DNA of 24,434 nt from Eikenella sp963515595 (GTDB lineage: Bacteria; Pseudomonadota; Gammaproteobacteria; Burkholderiales; Neisseriaceae): contig CAUPYH010000023.1 of the NCBI GenBank assembly GCA_963515595.1, positions 1-24,434 of the forward strand, given 5' to 3'. Numbering within the stretch: the stretch's first letter is position 1; every line of letters starts with the position of its first letter. This document shows positions 14,583-20,390 of the stretch, piece after piece. A program made the position numbers and the translations under genes. The notes beneath the pieces are model-generated. The model worked only from the letters and a program-made list of their open reading frames with translations, made no database searches and was not told the DNA's origin.

Positions 14583-15245
14583 CTATTCGGCTGCTCGGGG
14601 ATTGAGTTCGGCCAGTTTGTGCTCCACCCAGATGCGGGCGGCATCGGGAGTGTCTGGCATGGGTTCGGCTTCGCTGAAGTGGGACACGGCGGGCAGGGGG
14701 CGCAGGAGGGTGTCGATATCTTGCGGGCTTAAAAAGCGGCCGTGCAGATCGAAGCCGACGTTGAGGGCGCGGCCGTGGAGGGGGGCGAGGCGGTCGTGCA
14801 GGTGGCCGTAGAGGTGATACCAGCCTTTGTGGCAGCCGTCCCATTCGTTGATGGGGTAGTGGAATAAAATCAGGGTGTTGTTGATTTCGGGCAGCTTGAG
14901 TTTGAGATAGGGCTGGGCGGAGGTGAGCAGGGGGTGGCCGTCGGCTTTGGTGGTTTGAAAGAATCGGCTGATGTGGCGTTGGATGAGGTCGTCGTGGTTG
15001 CCGAAAATCAGGTGGTGGCGGCCGTTGAGGCGGGAAAGCAGGTGGGTGATGTGTTTGAGGTCGTGGGAAAAGCTGAGGTCGCCCAAGTTGTACACTTCAT
15101 CTTCGGGGGAGACGGTGCGGTTCCACATGGCCACAAGGTGTTCGTCCATTTCTTCAACGCTGGCGAAGCGGCGGAACTGGGGGCAGAATTTGGCAATGTT
15201 TTTGTGGGAGAAGTGGAGGTCGGAGGTAAAGAAGATTTTGCTCAT
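14583..15245 (-). CDS. Calcineurin-like metallophosphoesterase
   Basis: A 220-residue cytosolic phosphoesterase with the complete metal-binding signature of the superfamily: SDLHFSHKN near the N-terminus (D and H ligands), LGDLSF near residue 55, GNHD near 81 and LYGHLHD in the middle. It is of the small class often annotated simply as a phosphoesterase. Relatives include bacterial and phage enzymes acting on phosphodiesters, but the substrate is unknown. The start ATG 15245 has a weak RBS and a frame-consistent N-terminus MSKIFFTSDLHF. It is followed by a terminator-like hairpin and preceded by a small inverted-repeat element (15274-15375). Confidence 0.88.
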   Translation of the reverse strand: MSKIFFTSDLHFSHKNIAKFCPQFRRFASVEEMDEHLVAMWNRTVSPEDEVYNLGDLSFSHDLKHITHLLSRLNGRHHLIFGNHDDLIQRHISRFFQTTKADGHPLLTSAQPYLKLKLPEINNTLILFHYPINEWDGCHKGWYHLYGHLHDRLAPLHGRALNVGFDLHGRFLSPQDIDTLLRPLPAVSHFSEAEPMPDTPDAARIWVEHKLAELNPRAAE

Positions 15246-15273
15246 ATTGGTATGAAGTTCAAGGCTATCGCTA

Positions 15274-15375
15274 ATACTTCACTTTCCTACTGCGTTGGCT
15301 CGCCGTCTGGTATGAAAAAAGCATTATTTCAGCGATATCTGAAAGCGGGGGCTCAATGCAGTTGAAGTGAAGTAT
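15274..15375. repeat. Short element bounded by 11-bp inverted repeats
   Basis: ATACTTCACTT (15274-15284) and AAGTGAAGTAT (15365-15375) are perfect inverted repeats enclosing 80 bases with no coding potential. It sits between the MOSC and metallophosphoesterase genes and could be a remnant mobile element or a large hairpin. Confidence 0.4.
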
Positions 15376-15395
15376 CGGCAAGTTTAAATAGTGGT

Positions 15396-16076
15396 TCAGC
15401 CAAAGAGTCGACGCTGCCAATCTTCGCATTCGCCGGTGTCGAGGCGGCGTTGGAACATATGCTGCCAGGAAGGGGGCAGGGGCAGTTGCAGCACTTCGCG
15501 CATGGCTTGTGGCTGGCAGTTTCGGCTGTCGATGAGCTCGAGGATGCGGCTGAGCGGCCATTCGGCATAGGGGCGGGCGAGGAGGTGCACGCTGTCGCCC
15601 GCTTGGATGTAGCCGCTTTGTAATACGCGCAAATACCAGCCGCAGCGCAGATTGTGCTGTACTTGGGCGGCGATGTCGGGCACACCGAAGCGTTCGTTGA
15701 GTTTCCAGCAGGGCTGGCGGCCTTGGCTGATTTCAAAACGGGCACTGCCGATTTGCCATTGGTCGCCGAGGCAGACTTGCCATTCATCTGTGCCTTCGAT
15801 GCAGAGGTTTTCACCAAAGCCGCCGGCGCGGAAGTGCGGATTGCCGGGGAATTGGGCTTGCCAGTGTTCGTAGTGGTGTTGGGCGTAGCAATGCAGGGCT
15901 TTGTCGGCACCGCCGTGGTAGCGCGGGTCGCCCACGCCGTCGCCTACTAGGCCGGTGGGAGTGGCCTCGATGGGGCCGGCTACGGGCTGTTTGTCGATGC
16001 CGCTGATTTGGCCGCGGGCAAAGGGTTTGGGCTGGGCAATGCGGATTTCGCTGACGGTAGCGATGGTTTGAGGCAT
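15396..16076 (-). CDS. MOSC-domain protein, YiiM-like
   Basis: A 226-residue protein of the MOSC (molybdenum cofactor sulfurase C-terminal) superfamily. It is closest in layout to YiiM, which uses molybdenum cofactor to detoxify N-hydroxylated bases such as 6-hydroxylaminopurine. The conserved features are GDGVGDPRYHGGADKALHCY around residues 45-64, GGFGENL around 85-91, and the cofactor-binding cysteine C123 in GRQPCWKLNER. The C-terminal about 60 residues fit the YiiM three-helix domain. The start ATG 16076 has AGGA 7 bases upstream; a further ATG five codons earlier is less well placed. A TATAAT box lies at 16108-16113. Substrate assignment is by family only. Confidence 0.88.
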   Translation of the reverse strand: MPQTIATVSEIRIAQPKPFARGQISGIDKQPVAGPIEATPTGLVGDGVGDPRYHGGADKALHCYAQHHYEHWQAQFPGNPHFRAGGFGENLCIEGTDEWQVCLGDQWQIGSARFEISQGRQPCWKLNERFGVPDIAAQVQHNLRCGWYLRVLQSGYIQAGDSVHLLARPYAEWPLSRILELIDSRNCQPQAMREVLQLPLPPSWQHMFQRRLDTGECEDWQRRLFG

Positions 16077-16107
16077 GATGGTTTCCTGCACAGATGGGCT
16101 GTGGCTG

Positions 16108-16113
16108 ATTATA
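16108..16113 (-). promoter_or_regulatory. Probable -10 box for the MOSC gene
   Basis: Perfect TATAAT on the minus strand in the context GCTATAATC, 32 bases before the start codon. No clear -35. Confidence 0.45.
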
Positions 16114-16139
16114 GCGGATGCGCTGGGTTTCTGCTTTAC

Positions 16140-16196
16140 AGGCTGGCTGAAAACGAGCTCGTGAGTTTCCGCGAAGCTAAAGTTTCAGGTAGCCTT
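16140..16196. repeat. Composite DUS-bounded repeat, copy 1
   Basis: A degenerate DUS (AGGCTGGCTGAA) and a perfect one (TTCAGGTAGCCT) face each other around the core GAGCTCGTGAGTTTCCGCG. The core and its continuation match the loop of the element at 20305-20367 at about 24 of 28 positions. Confidence 0.6.
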
Positions 16197-16220
16197 CCAG
16201 CTGGCAGCTTGAACCAAGGC

Positions 16221-16259
16221 AAATAAAAAACAGGCAAGCCTGAGGCGTGCCTGTTTGCA
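16221..16259 (-). terminator. Terminator of the first PPC-like gene
   Basis: The stem AAACAGGCA/TGCCTGTTT with an 11-base inner region is followed on the minus strand by a TTTTTTATTT tract, 14 bases past the stop codon. Near-identical hairpins end this gene and its neighbour (16906-16937). Confidence 0.8.
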
Positions 16260-16269
16260 AGTTGGGCGG

Positions 16270-16725
16270 TTAATCTCGGAAGATTTGTTGGTTGCCCACG
16301 AATACATTGCTGCTGTATTGGCAGCCGGAGGCGGTTTTGCAGCCGGGGATGGTTACGCTTAAGGTGTAGCGGCCGGTGCGGGTGGGGCGCAGGCCGAACA
16401 TGGGCGCGTCGTCTTCTTCAGTATCGGCTTTGACTACGCTGCCATCGGCTGATTTGAGGGTTAGGTCGATGTTGTTGCAGTCGTGATCGCAGGCGGCGAA
16501 GAAGGTGTAGTATTTGCCGGCGGTGAGTTGAACCTGGTGGTTTTTGGTTTCGCCCACTTTGGCGCTGCCTTGGAACAGCTCTGCTTGGCGGGCGCCCGGG
16601 TCTTTTTCCTGCATAAGTTGTTTGTAAACCTGCTGGACTTCGGGCAGCCATGAGCTCCTGGGCTCGGCTAGGGCGGCGGGGGCGGCAATCAGAGCGGCTA
16701 GGCCCAAGACGGCAAATTGTTTCAT
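16270..16725 (-). CDS. Exported PPC-like protein A
   Basis: A 151-residue secreted or periplasmic protein with a clear signal peptide (MKQFAVLGLAALIAAPAALA, cut near residue 20). The mature part opens with a WLPE helix and continues as a predicted beta sandwich: VQLTAGKYYTFFAACD, CNNIDLTLKSADG, an acidic loop DTEEDDAPMF, and TGRYTLSVTIPGC. This order resembles bacterial pre-peptidase C-terminal (PPC) domains, which occur as accessory modules on secreted enzymes; here the domain stands alone. Four cysteines (CDHDC and CKTASGC) probably form disulfides in the periplasm. AAGGA lies 7 bases before ATG. It is the last of three tandem paralogs on this strand. Function unknown. Confidence 0.8.
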   Translation of the reverse strand: MKQFAVLGLAALIAAPAALAEPRSSWLPEVQQVYKQLMQEKDPGARQAELFQGSAKVGETKNHQVQLTAGKYYTFFAACDHDCNNIDLTLKSADGSVVKADTEEDDAPMFGLRPTRTGRYTLSVTIPGCKTASGCQYSSNVFVGNQQIFRD

Positions 16726-16760
16726 GTTTTTTCCTTTTGATTGGTTAGGTGAGTGTGCGC

Positions 16761-16766
16761 ATTATA
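16761..16766 (-). promoter_or_regulatory. -10 box of PPC-like gene A
   Basis: TATAAT within TTACATTATAATGCGCACAC on the minus strand, 35 bases before the start. The same 20 bases recur before gene B, and a shared TTTAAAAGAATA lies further upstream in both, so the promoter was copied with the gene. Confidence 0.6.
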
Positions 16767-16856
16767 ATGTAAGCTTAGGGAACACTGTAATTTTTTATTC
16801 TTTTAAAATCATTCTATTATTTATATATTGGGTGTTTTGTGGGGTACGGATGCAGT

Positions 16857-16885
16857 AAGGCTGCCTGAAAGTTTCAGGTAGCCTT
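16857..16885 (-). repeat. Mixed-dialect DUS inverted pair
   Basis: AGGCTGCCTGAA (the Simonsiella-type dialect) faces TTCAGGTAGCCT (Eikenella type), with arms touching over two bases. It lies downstream of the terminator of gene B and may give a second hairpin. Confidence 0.7.
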
Positions 16886-16905
16886 TATCAGATGGTTCCA
16901 GGCAA

Positions 16906-16937
16906 TAAAAACAGGCAAGCCTGCGGCCTGCCTGTTT
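16906..16937 (-). terminator. Terminator of the second PPC-like gene
   Basis: AAACAGGC and GCCTGTTT arms with inner AAGCCTGCGGCCT, followed on the minus strand by TTTTTATT; 16 bases past the stop codon. It is homologous to the hairpin at 16221-16259. Confidence 0.8.
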
Positions 16938-16953
16938 GCATGATTTAGCGTGA

Positions 16954-17409
16954 TTAGTCGGCGAAAATATCTCGGTTGCCAACGAATACTTGACCGCTGT
17001 ATTTGCAGCCGCTGTCGGTATGGCAGCCGGGGATGGCTACGCTCAGGGTGTAGCGGCCGGTGCGATTGGCACGCCAGCTGAACATGGGGGCGTCGTCATC
17101 TTCGGTGTCGGCTTTAATTACGTTGCCATCGGCTGACTTGAGGGTCAGGTCGATGTTGTTGCAGTCACGGTCGCAGTCGGCGAAGAAGGTGTAGTATTTA
17201 CCGGCAATGAGCTGAACCTGGTGGTTTTTGGTCTCGCTCACTTTAGCCGCGCCTTGGAATAGGTCGGCTTGGCGGGCGCTCTCGTCTTTAGAGCGAACAG
17301 CTTGTCTGTTGAATTGCTGGGCTTCGGGCAGCCATGAGCCATTAGGTGCAGCCAGGGCGGCAGGAGCGGCAATCAGGGCAACCAGGCCTAAAACGGCAAA
17401 TTTTTTCAT
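16954..17409 (-). CDS. Exported PPC-like protein B
   Basis: A 151-residue paralog of protein A with the same length and layout; most of the mature sequence is alike, including identical runs such as ETKNHQVQL and NNIDLTLKSADG. The signal peptide is MKKFAVLGLVALIAAPAALA. It shares the WLPEAQ opening, the four cysteines (CDRDC, CHTDSGC), the acidic loop DTEDDDAPMF and the last strand YSGQVFVGN. AAGGA lies upstream of ATG 17409. The promoter region and terminator are also homologous to those of A, so the pair looks like a tandem duplication of a complete transcription unit. Differences concentrate near the N-terminal helix (FNRQAVRSKDESARQ against VYKQLMQEKDPGARQ). Its role is unknown; the acidic loop may bind calcium. 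Confidence 0.8.
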   Translation of the reverse strand: MKKFAVLGLVALIAAPAALAAPNGSWLPEAQQFNRQAVRSKDESARQADLFQGAAKVSETKNHQVQLIAGKYYTFFADCDRDCNNIDLTLKSADGNVIKADTEDDDAPMFSWRANRTGRYTLSVAIPGCHTDSGCKYSGQVFVGNRDIFAD

Positions 17410-17448
17410 ATGTCTTCCTTTTGATTGGTTAAGTGAAAGAGTGTGCGC

Positions 17449-17454
17449 ATTATA
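17449..17454 (-). promoter_or_regulatory. -10 box of PPC-like gene B
   Basis: TATAAT in the same TTACATTATAATGCGCACAC block found before gene A, 40 bases before the start. No strong -35 is seen in either copy. Confidence 0.6.
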
Positions 17455-17547
17455 ATGTAAATTAGAGAAATACTCTACTTTTATATTCTTTTAAAATCAT
17501 TGGATTATGGTTGAATGCCAGTGTTTTTGGCTGAGTAAGGAAGGCAA

Positions 17548-17576
17548 AAGGCTACCTGAAATCTTCAGGTAGCCTT
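17548..17576 (-). terminator. DUS-pair terminator after the two-domain PPC-like gene
   Basis: AAGGCTACCTGAA and TTCAGGTAGCCTT with a 3-base loop, 19 bases past the stop codon. Unlike A and B, this gene ends in a DUS hairpin. Confidence 0.65.
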
Positions 17577-17594
17577 CTTTAAGAGCGCTAGAGT

Positions 17595-18416
17595 TTAGTG
17601 ATCAAACACGGGTTTGGTGCCCATGAATACTTGGTTGCTGTATTCGCATTGTTCGGTGTCACATTTCGGCATGGTAACAGTGAGAGTGTAGCTGCCGGTG
17701 CGGTTGGCACGCCAGCCGAATATCGGAGAATCGTCGTCGTCGTTATCTTCTTTAATTACGCGGCCATCGGCTGCTTTGAGGGTCAGGTCGATATCGCTGC
17801 AAGAGTAGTCGCAATCGGCGAAGAAGCTGTAGTATTTGCCGGCGGTGAGCTGTACTTGGTGGCTGCGATTTTGCTCTTTGGCAGCACGGCCGTTAAACAG
17901 ATGAACTTGGCGGGCTTGGGGGTCTTTTCTACGCACGATATCACGGTTTATTTTTTGAGCTTCAGGCAGCCATGGGCCGTTTTCAAAGGCTTGGATACTG
18001 TAGGCACAGCCAGAGGAGGCTTCGCACTTGGTCATATTGGCGGTAAGGGTGTAGGTACCGCTGGTTGCAATAGCGCTGTTGATGACGGGATTGTCGTCGT
18101 CGTCGTCATCTTCTTTGATGGTTTTGCCGTTGCTATCGGTCAGCTTGAGGTCGATGTCGGAGCATTGGCGGTCGCAGTCGGCAAAGAATACGTAGGATTT
18201 GCCGGCTTGGAGCTGAATGGTATGGTTTTGGCTGCGGTTTTGTGCCAGATTGCCGTTGAACAGCTGGAGTTCTCGTGCATCGCTACTCCGTTGACGCACG
18301 ATTTCGCGGTTGATTCTTTGTGCTTCGGGCAGCCAGTCATCAGCCTGCGCAGGTGCGGCGAAGGCAGGGGCAGCAGCCATCAGAGCGGCGATGGCGGCGA
18401 GAGTAAATTTCTGCAT
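17595..18416 (-). CDS. Exported protein with two PPC-like domains (C)
   Basis: A 273-residue secreted protein, the doubled member of the tandem family. The start ATG 18416 has AAGGAG 8 bases upstream and gives the signal peptide MQKFTLAAIAALMAAAPAFA. Domain 1 runs from about residue 27 to 145 and domain 2 from about 147 to 273. Each begins WLPEAQ.INR and contains CD..CSDIDL.L, an acidic run, TG.YTL and CxYS. The acidic run is EDDDDDDNP in domain 1 and EDNDDDDSP in domain 2, longer than in A and B, and is a candidate calcium-binding loop. Domain 2 is closer to A and B (GWRANRTG shared with B), so single-domain copies may come from it or the reverse. It was probably the first gene of the cluster. 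No enzymatic motif is visible. Confidence 0.8.
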   Translation of the reverse strand: MQKFTLAAIAALMAAAPAFAAPAQADDWLPEAQRINREIVRQRSSDARELQLFNGNLAQNRSQNHTIQLQAGKSYVFFADCDRQCSDIDLKLTDSNGKTIKEDDDDDDNPVINSAIATSGTYTLTANMTKCEASSGCAYSIQAFENGPWLPEAQKINRDIVRRKDPQARQVHLFNGRAAKEQNRSHQVQLTAGKYYSFFADCDYSCSDIDLTLKAADGRVIKEDNDDDDSPIFGWRANRTGSYTLTVTMPKCDTEQCEYSNQVFMGTKPVFDH

Positions 18417-18465
18417 GGAATGCTCCTTTTGGTTAAAAAAGTAATAAAAGGGAAACAACGGTCAG

Positions 18466-18471
18466 ATTATA
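18466..18471 (-). promoter_or_regulatory. Probable -10 box for PPC-like gene C
   Basis: TATAAT on the minus strand in GGCTATAATCTG, 50 bases before the start codon. This promoter is unrelated to those of A and B. Confidence 0.45.
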
Positions 18472-18510
18472 GCCAATGTGCTGCAGTTTAACTAATCTTT
18501 TCTTATGTTA

Positions 18511-18670
18511 GGGTCTGTTGATAACTGCCGGTTTCCGCGTTTTTCACCCCAAAGGCGGCATCTTCCGCGTTGGAAATCCTCGCAAGGTGTCTAACCTTGC
18601 TGCGGTTTCCGCCTTGAATCTGCCGCCTTTGCGGCAAAAATCCACTTGGAATAGTAGCGGTCAACGACCT
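18511..18670. mobile_element. MITE-like 160-bp concentric palindrome
   Basis: Ends GGGTCTGTTGA (18511) and TCAACGACCT (to 18670) are imperfect inverted repeats. Inside, AAAGGCGGCA (18551-18560) pairs exactly with TGCCGCCTTT (18621-18630), and GCAAGGT (18582) with ACCTTGC (to 18600). All three pairs share one centre near 18590. No real gene is inside. The shape fits a non-autonomous IS derivative; no target duplication is evident. Confidence 0.45.
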
Positions 18671-18712
18671 CAATCAGACTATCTGAAAAACCATTTTCAG
18701 GTAGCCTGATTG
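18671..18712 (-). terminator. Terminator of the META lipoprotein gene
   Basis: CAATCAG plus a diverged DUS (ACTATCTGAAAA) pairs with TTTTCAGGTAGCCTGATTG, about 19 bp with two mismatches, starting 4 bases past the stop codon. Confidence 0.65.
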
Positions 18713-18716
18713 GGGT

Positions 18717-19196
18717 TTAGCGTGCCGGATTGGCTGGTTCGGCTTGCAGGAGGACATGCTGCCTGCGGTCGAGCAGTTCCAGCTTATTGCCGTTGATGCG
18801 GTAGGCGGTGGTGCGGGCAAAGGCGGCTGAGAGCCGTTCTTCCTGCGCCTGAACGTTCGGCGGGCAGAGCATCAGCGTGGTGGCGAGCTCGCCGATTTGT
18901 AGGTTTCGGCCTTGGTGGCTGAAGTGGCCGGATAGGGAATTACAGCCGAACGAGGCGTTCACGCGATTGTTGGCGTTGAACGCCAACGACCCATTGGCGG
19001 CGTGGCGGCCGATGCGGGTGATGCGCCAGCCGTGGCGGGAGAGTTCGGTTGCGGTTGCATTGGGCGCTGTGGCAACAGGCTGCGCCACGGGAGCAGGCTG
19101 CTCAGGGGCGGCGGGTGGCGGCGGGGCGCTGTCGGCCGGATTGGGACGGGCGGCACAGGCGGCGAGTAGAAAGGCAGTGAGATAAATCGGTTTCAT
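18717..19196 (-). CDS. META-domain lipoprotein (HslJ-like)
   Basis: A 159-residue putative outer-membrane or periplasmic lipoprotein. The signal MKPIYLTAFLLAAC ends in a lipobox with the lipidated cysteine at residue 14. A proline/alanine-rich spacer (about residues 18-45) follows, then a META domain as in HslJ. Its hallmarks are the WRITRI strand, FNANNRVNASFGCNSLSGHF and the QIGELATTLMLCP motif. HslJ in E. coli is heat-induced and linked to novobiocin resistance; the role here is not known. The start ATG 19196 is supported by AGGAG 8 bases upstream; an earlier ATG at 19226 would spoil the signal peptide. It is transcribed away from hpnC and ends at a strong hairpin beside a MITE-like element. 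Confidence 0.85.
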   Translation of the reverse strand: MKPIYLTAFLLAACAARPNPADSAPPPPAAPEQPAPVAQPVATAPNATATELSRHGWRITRIGRHAANGSLAFNANNRVNASFGCNSLSGHFSHQGRNLQIGELATTLMLCPPNVQAQEERLSAAFARTTAYRINGNKLELLDRRQHVLLQAEPANPAR

Positions 19197-19328
19197 TGCA
19201 TGGGCTCCTATCTGGTTGAAAACCATTTAATACAATGCTTTGTATTGTACACCAGGGGATGCGGCCGGGGTGTTGATATAAGGCAATGCGGGAGGATTTT
19301 GTTTGGAAGAGGGCAAACGGTATGGTAA

Positions 19329-19340
19329 GGGCTACCTGAA
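19329..19340 (+). repeat. DUS variant upstream of hpnC
   Basis: GGGCTACCTGAA, one base off the eikDUS at its first position, in the divergent gap between the META lipoprotein gene and hpnC. Confidence 0.6.
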
Positions 19341-19355
19341 AACTATAGTATAGTT
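19341..19355. promoter_or_regulatory. 15-bp palindrome before hpnC
   Basis: AACTATAGTATAGTT is a perfect 7-1-7 inverted repeat immediately after the DUS variant, 111 bases before hpnC. It contains TATAGT, a possible -10, so it could be an operator over a promoter. No matching regulator is known to me. Confidence 0.3.
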
Positions 19356-19466
19356 GCCCAAAATCAGGATTGGTTCATCCAGTTGTATCTCCTGTAGTTT
19401 GCTACCTTGCCTCATTATCTGTTTGGAAGAATTTGAATACTCCAACAAACCCACTAAGGATACACC

Positions 19467-20282
19467 ATGTCAGTCGGACACTACGAAAATTTCCCCGTCG
19501 GCTCGCTGGTTTTGCCGCGCCGTTTGCGCCGACCGGTGCACGCCATCTATGCGTTCGCCCGCACTGCCGACGATATAGCCGACGAAGGCGATTTGCCCAA
19601 CGAAGAGCGCCTGCGCCAGCTCGATAATCTGCGCACCGAGCTCGACCGCCTTGCCGCCGGTCAAACCCCGCACAGCGAATTGATGCAGCGGCTCGAGCGC
19701 GAAGCCGTGCGGCCGTTTAATCTTCCGTTCGAGCCCTTCTACCACTTGCTTTCTGCCTTCAGCCAAGACGTGGTGAAAACCCGCTATCAGCACTTCGGCG
19801 AGCTGGTGGATTACGCCCGCCGCAGCGCCAATCCGATCGGCAGATTGCTGCTGCACCTCTACGGCCATACCGACCCGCTCAGCCTCGCCCAAAGCGACGG
19901 CATCTGCACCGCTCTGCAACTCATCAACTTCTGGCAAGACGTGGCCGTGGATTGGCAAAAAGGCCGTGTTTACCTGCCGCAAGACGACCTGGAAAAATTC
20001 GGCGTGAGCGAAGCGCAAATCGCCGAAGGCCGCGCCGATGCCGCCTTCCAACGCCTGATGGCGCACCAATGCCAGCGCGCCCACAAAATGCTCAAAGCCG
20101 GCTCCCCGCTGGGCAAAACTTTGCATGGCCGCATCGGCTTCGAGCTGCGCCTGATTATCCTCGGCGGGCAAAGCATCCTGCGCAAGCTGGAGGAAAACCG
20201 CTACAACGTCTTCACCCACCGCCCCGTGCTCGGCGCGAAAGATTGGTGGCTGATGCTGAAACGGGCTTGGCTCAAGAAGTGA
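19467..20282 (+). CDS. hpnC: Squalene synthase-like HpnC
   Basis: A 271-residue trans-isoprenyl diphosphate synthase head-to-head enzyme of the HpnC type. In the HpnC-HpnD-HpnE route these proteins turn farnesyl diphosphate into squalene through presqualene diphosphate and hydroxysqualene; HpnC acts on presqualene diphosphate. The N-terminus HYENFPVGSLVLPRRLRRPV is typical. The first aspartate motif is RTADDIADE (residues 32-40) and the second is in INFWQDVAVDWQKGRVYLP, near residue 155. The start ATG has AAGGA 6 bases upstream. No hpnD, hpnE or squalene-hopene cyclase gene is in this window, so the pathway may be completed elsewhere. It ends at a DUS-pair terminator. Confidence 0.9.
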   Translation: MSVGHYENFPVGSLVLPRRLRRPVHAIYAFARTADDIADEGDLPNEERLRQLDNLRTELDRLAAGQTPHSELMQRLEREAVRPFNLPFEPFYHLLSAFSQDVVKTRYQHFGELVDYARRSANPIGRLLLHLYGHTDPLSLAQSDGICTALQLINFWQDVAVDWQKGRVYLPQDDLEKFGVSEAQIAEGRADAAFQRLMAHQCQRAHKMLKAGSPLGKTLHGRIGFELRLIILGGQSILRKLEENRYNVFTHRPVLGAKDWWLMLKRAWLKK

Positions 20283-20304
20283 GTGGCAGTATTCAGCCCA
20301 GCCC

Positions 20305-20367
20305 AAAGGCTACCTGAAAACAAGCTCGCGAGTTTCTGCGAAGCTAAAATTTTCAGGTAGCCTTTTT
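20305..20367 (+). terminator. Composite DUS-bounded repeat, copy 2, acting as terminator after hpnC
   Basis: AAAGGCTACCTGAAAA and TTTTCAGGTAGCCTTTTT form a 16-bp stem with a trailing T run. The 29-base loop starts CAAGCTCGCGAGTTTCTGCG and resembles the core of the element at 16140-16196. It also separates the converging hpnC and folE2 genes. Confidence 0.7.
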
Positions 20368-20390
20368 GTTACGCGGCAATATTGTTAACT

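Noticed and set aside
15299..15308. Neisseria-type DUS core GCCGTCTG
   Set aside because: Only eight bases match and the following bases are GT instead of AA; expected by chance in GC-rich DNA.
18518..18709. A 63-codon plus-strand frame
   Set aside because: It lies inside the concentric palindrome and the following terminator and has no RBS.
19341..19376. Correia-type repeat remnant (TATAGT followed by AAAATCAGGA)
   Set aside because: Only short fragments resemble the Neisseria Correia ends and the order and spacing do not fit; better explained as chance beside a palindrome.
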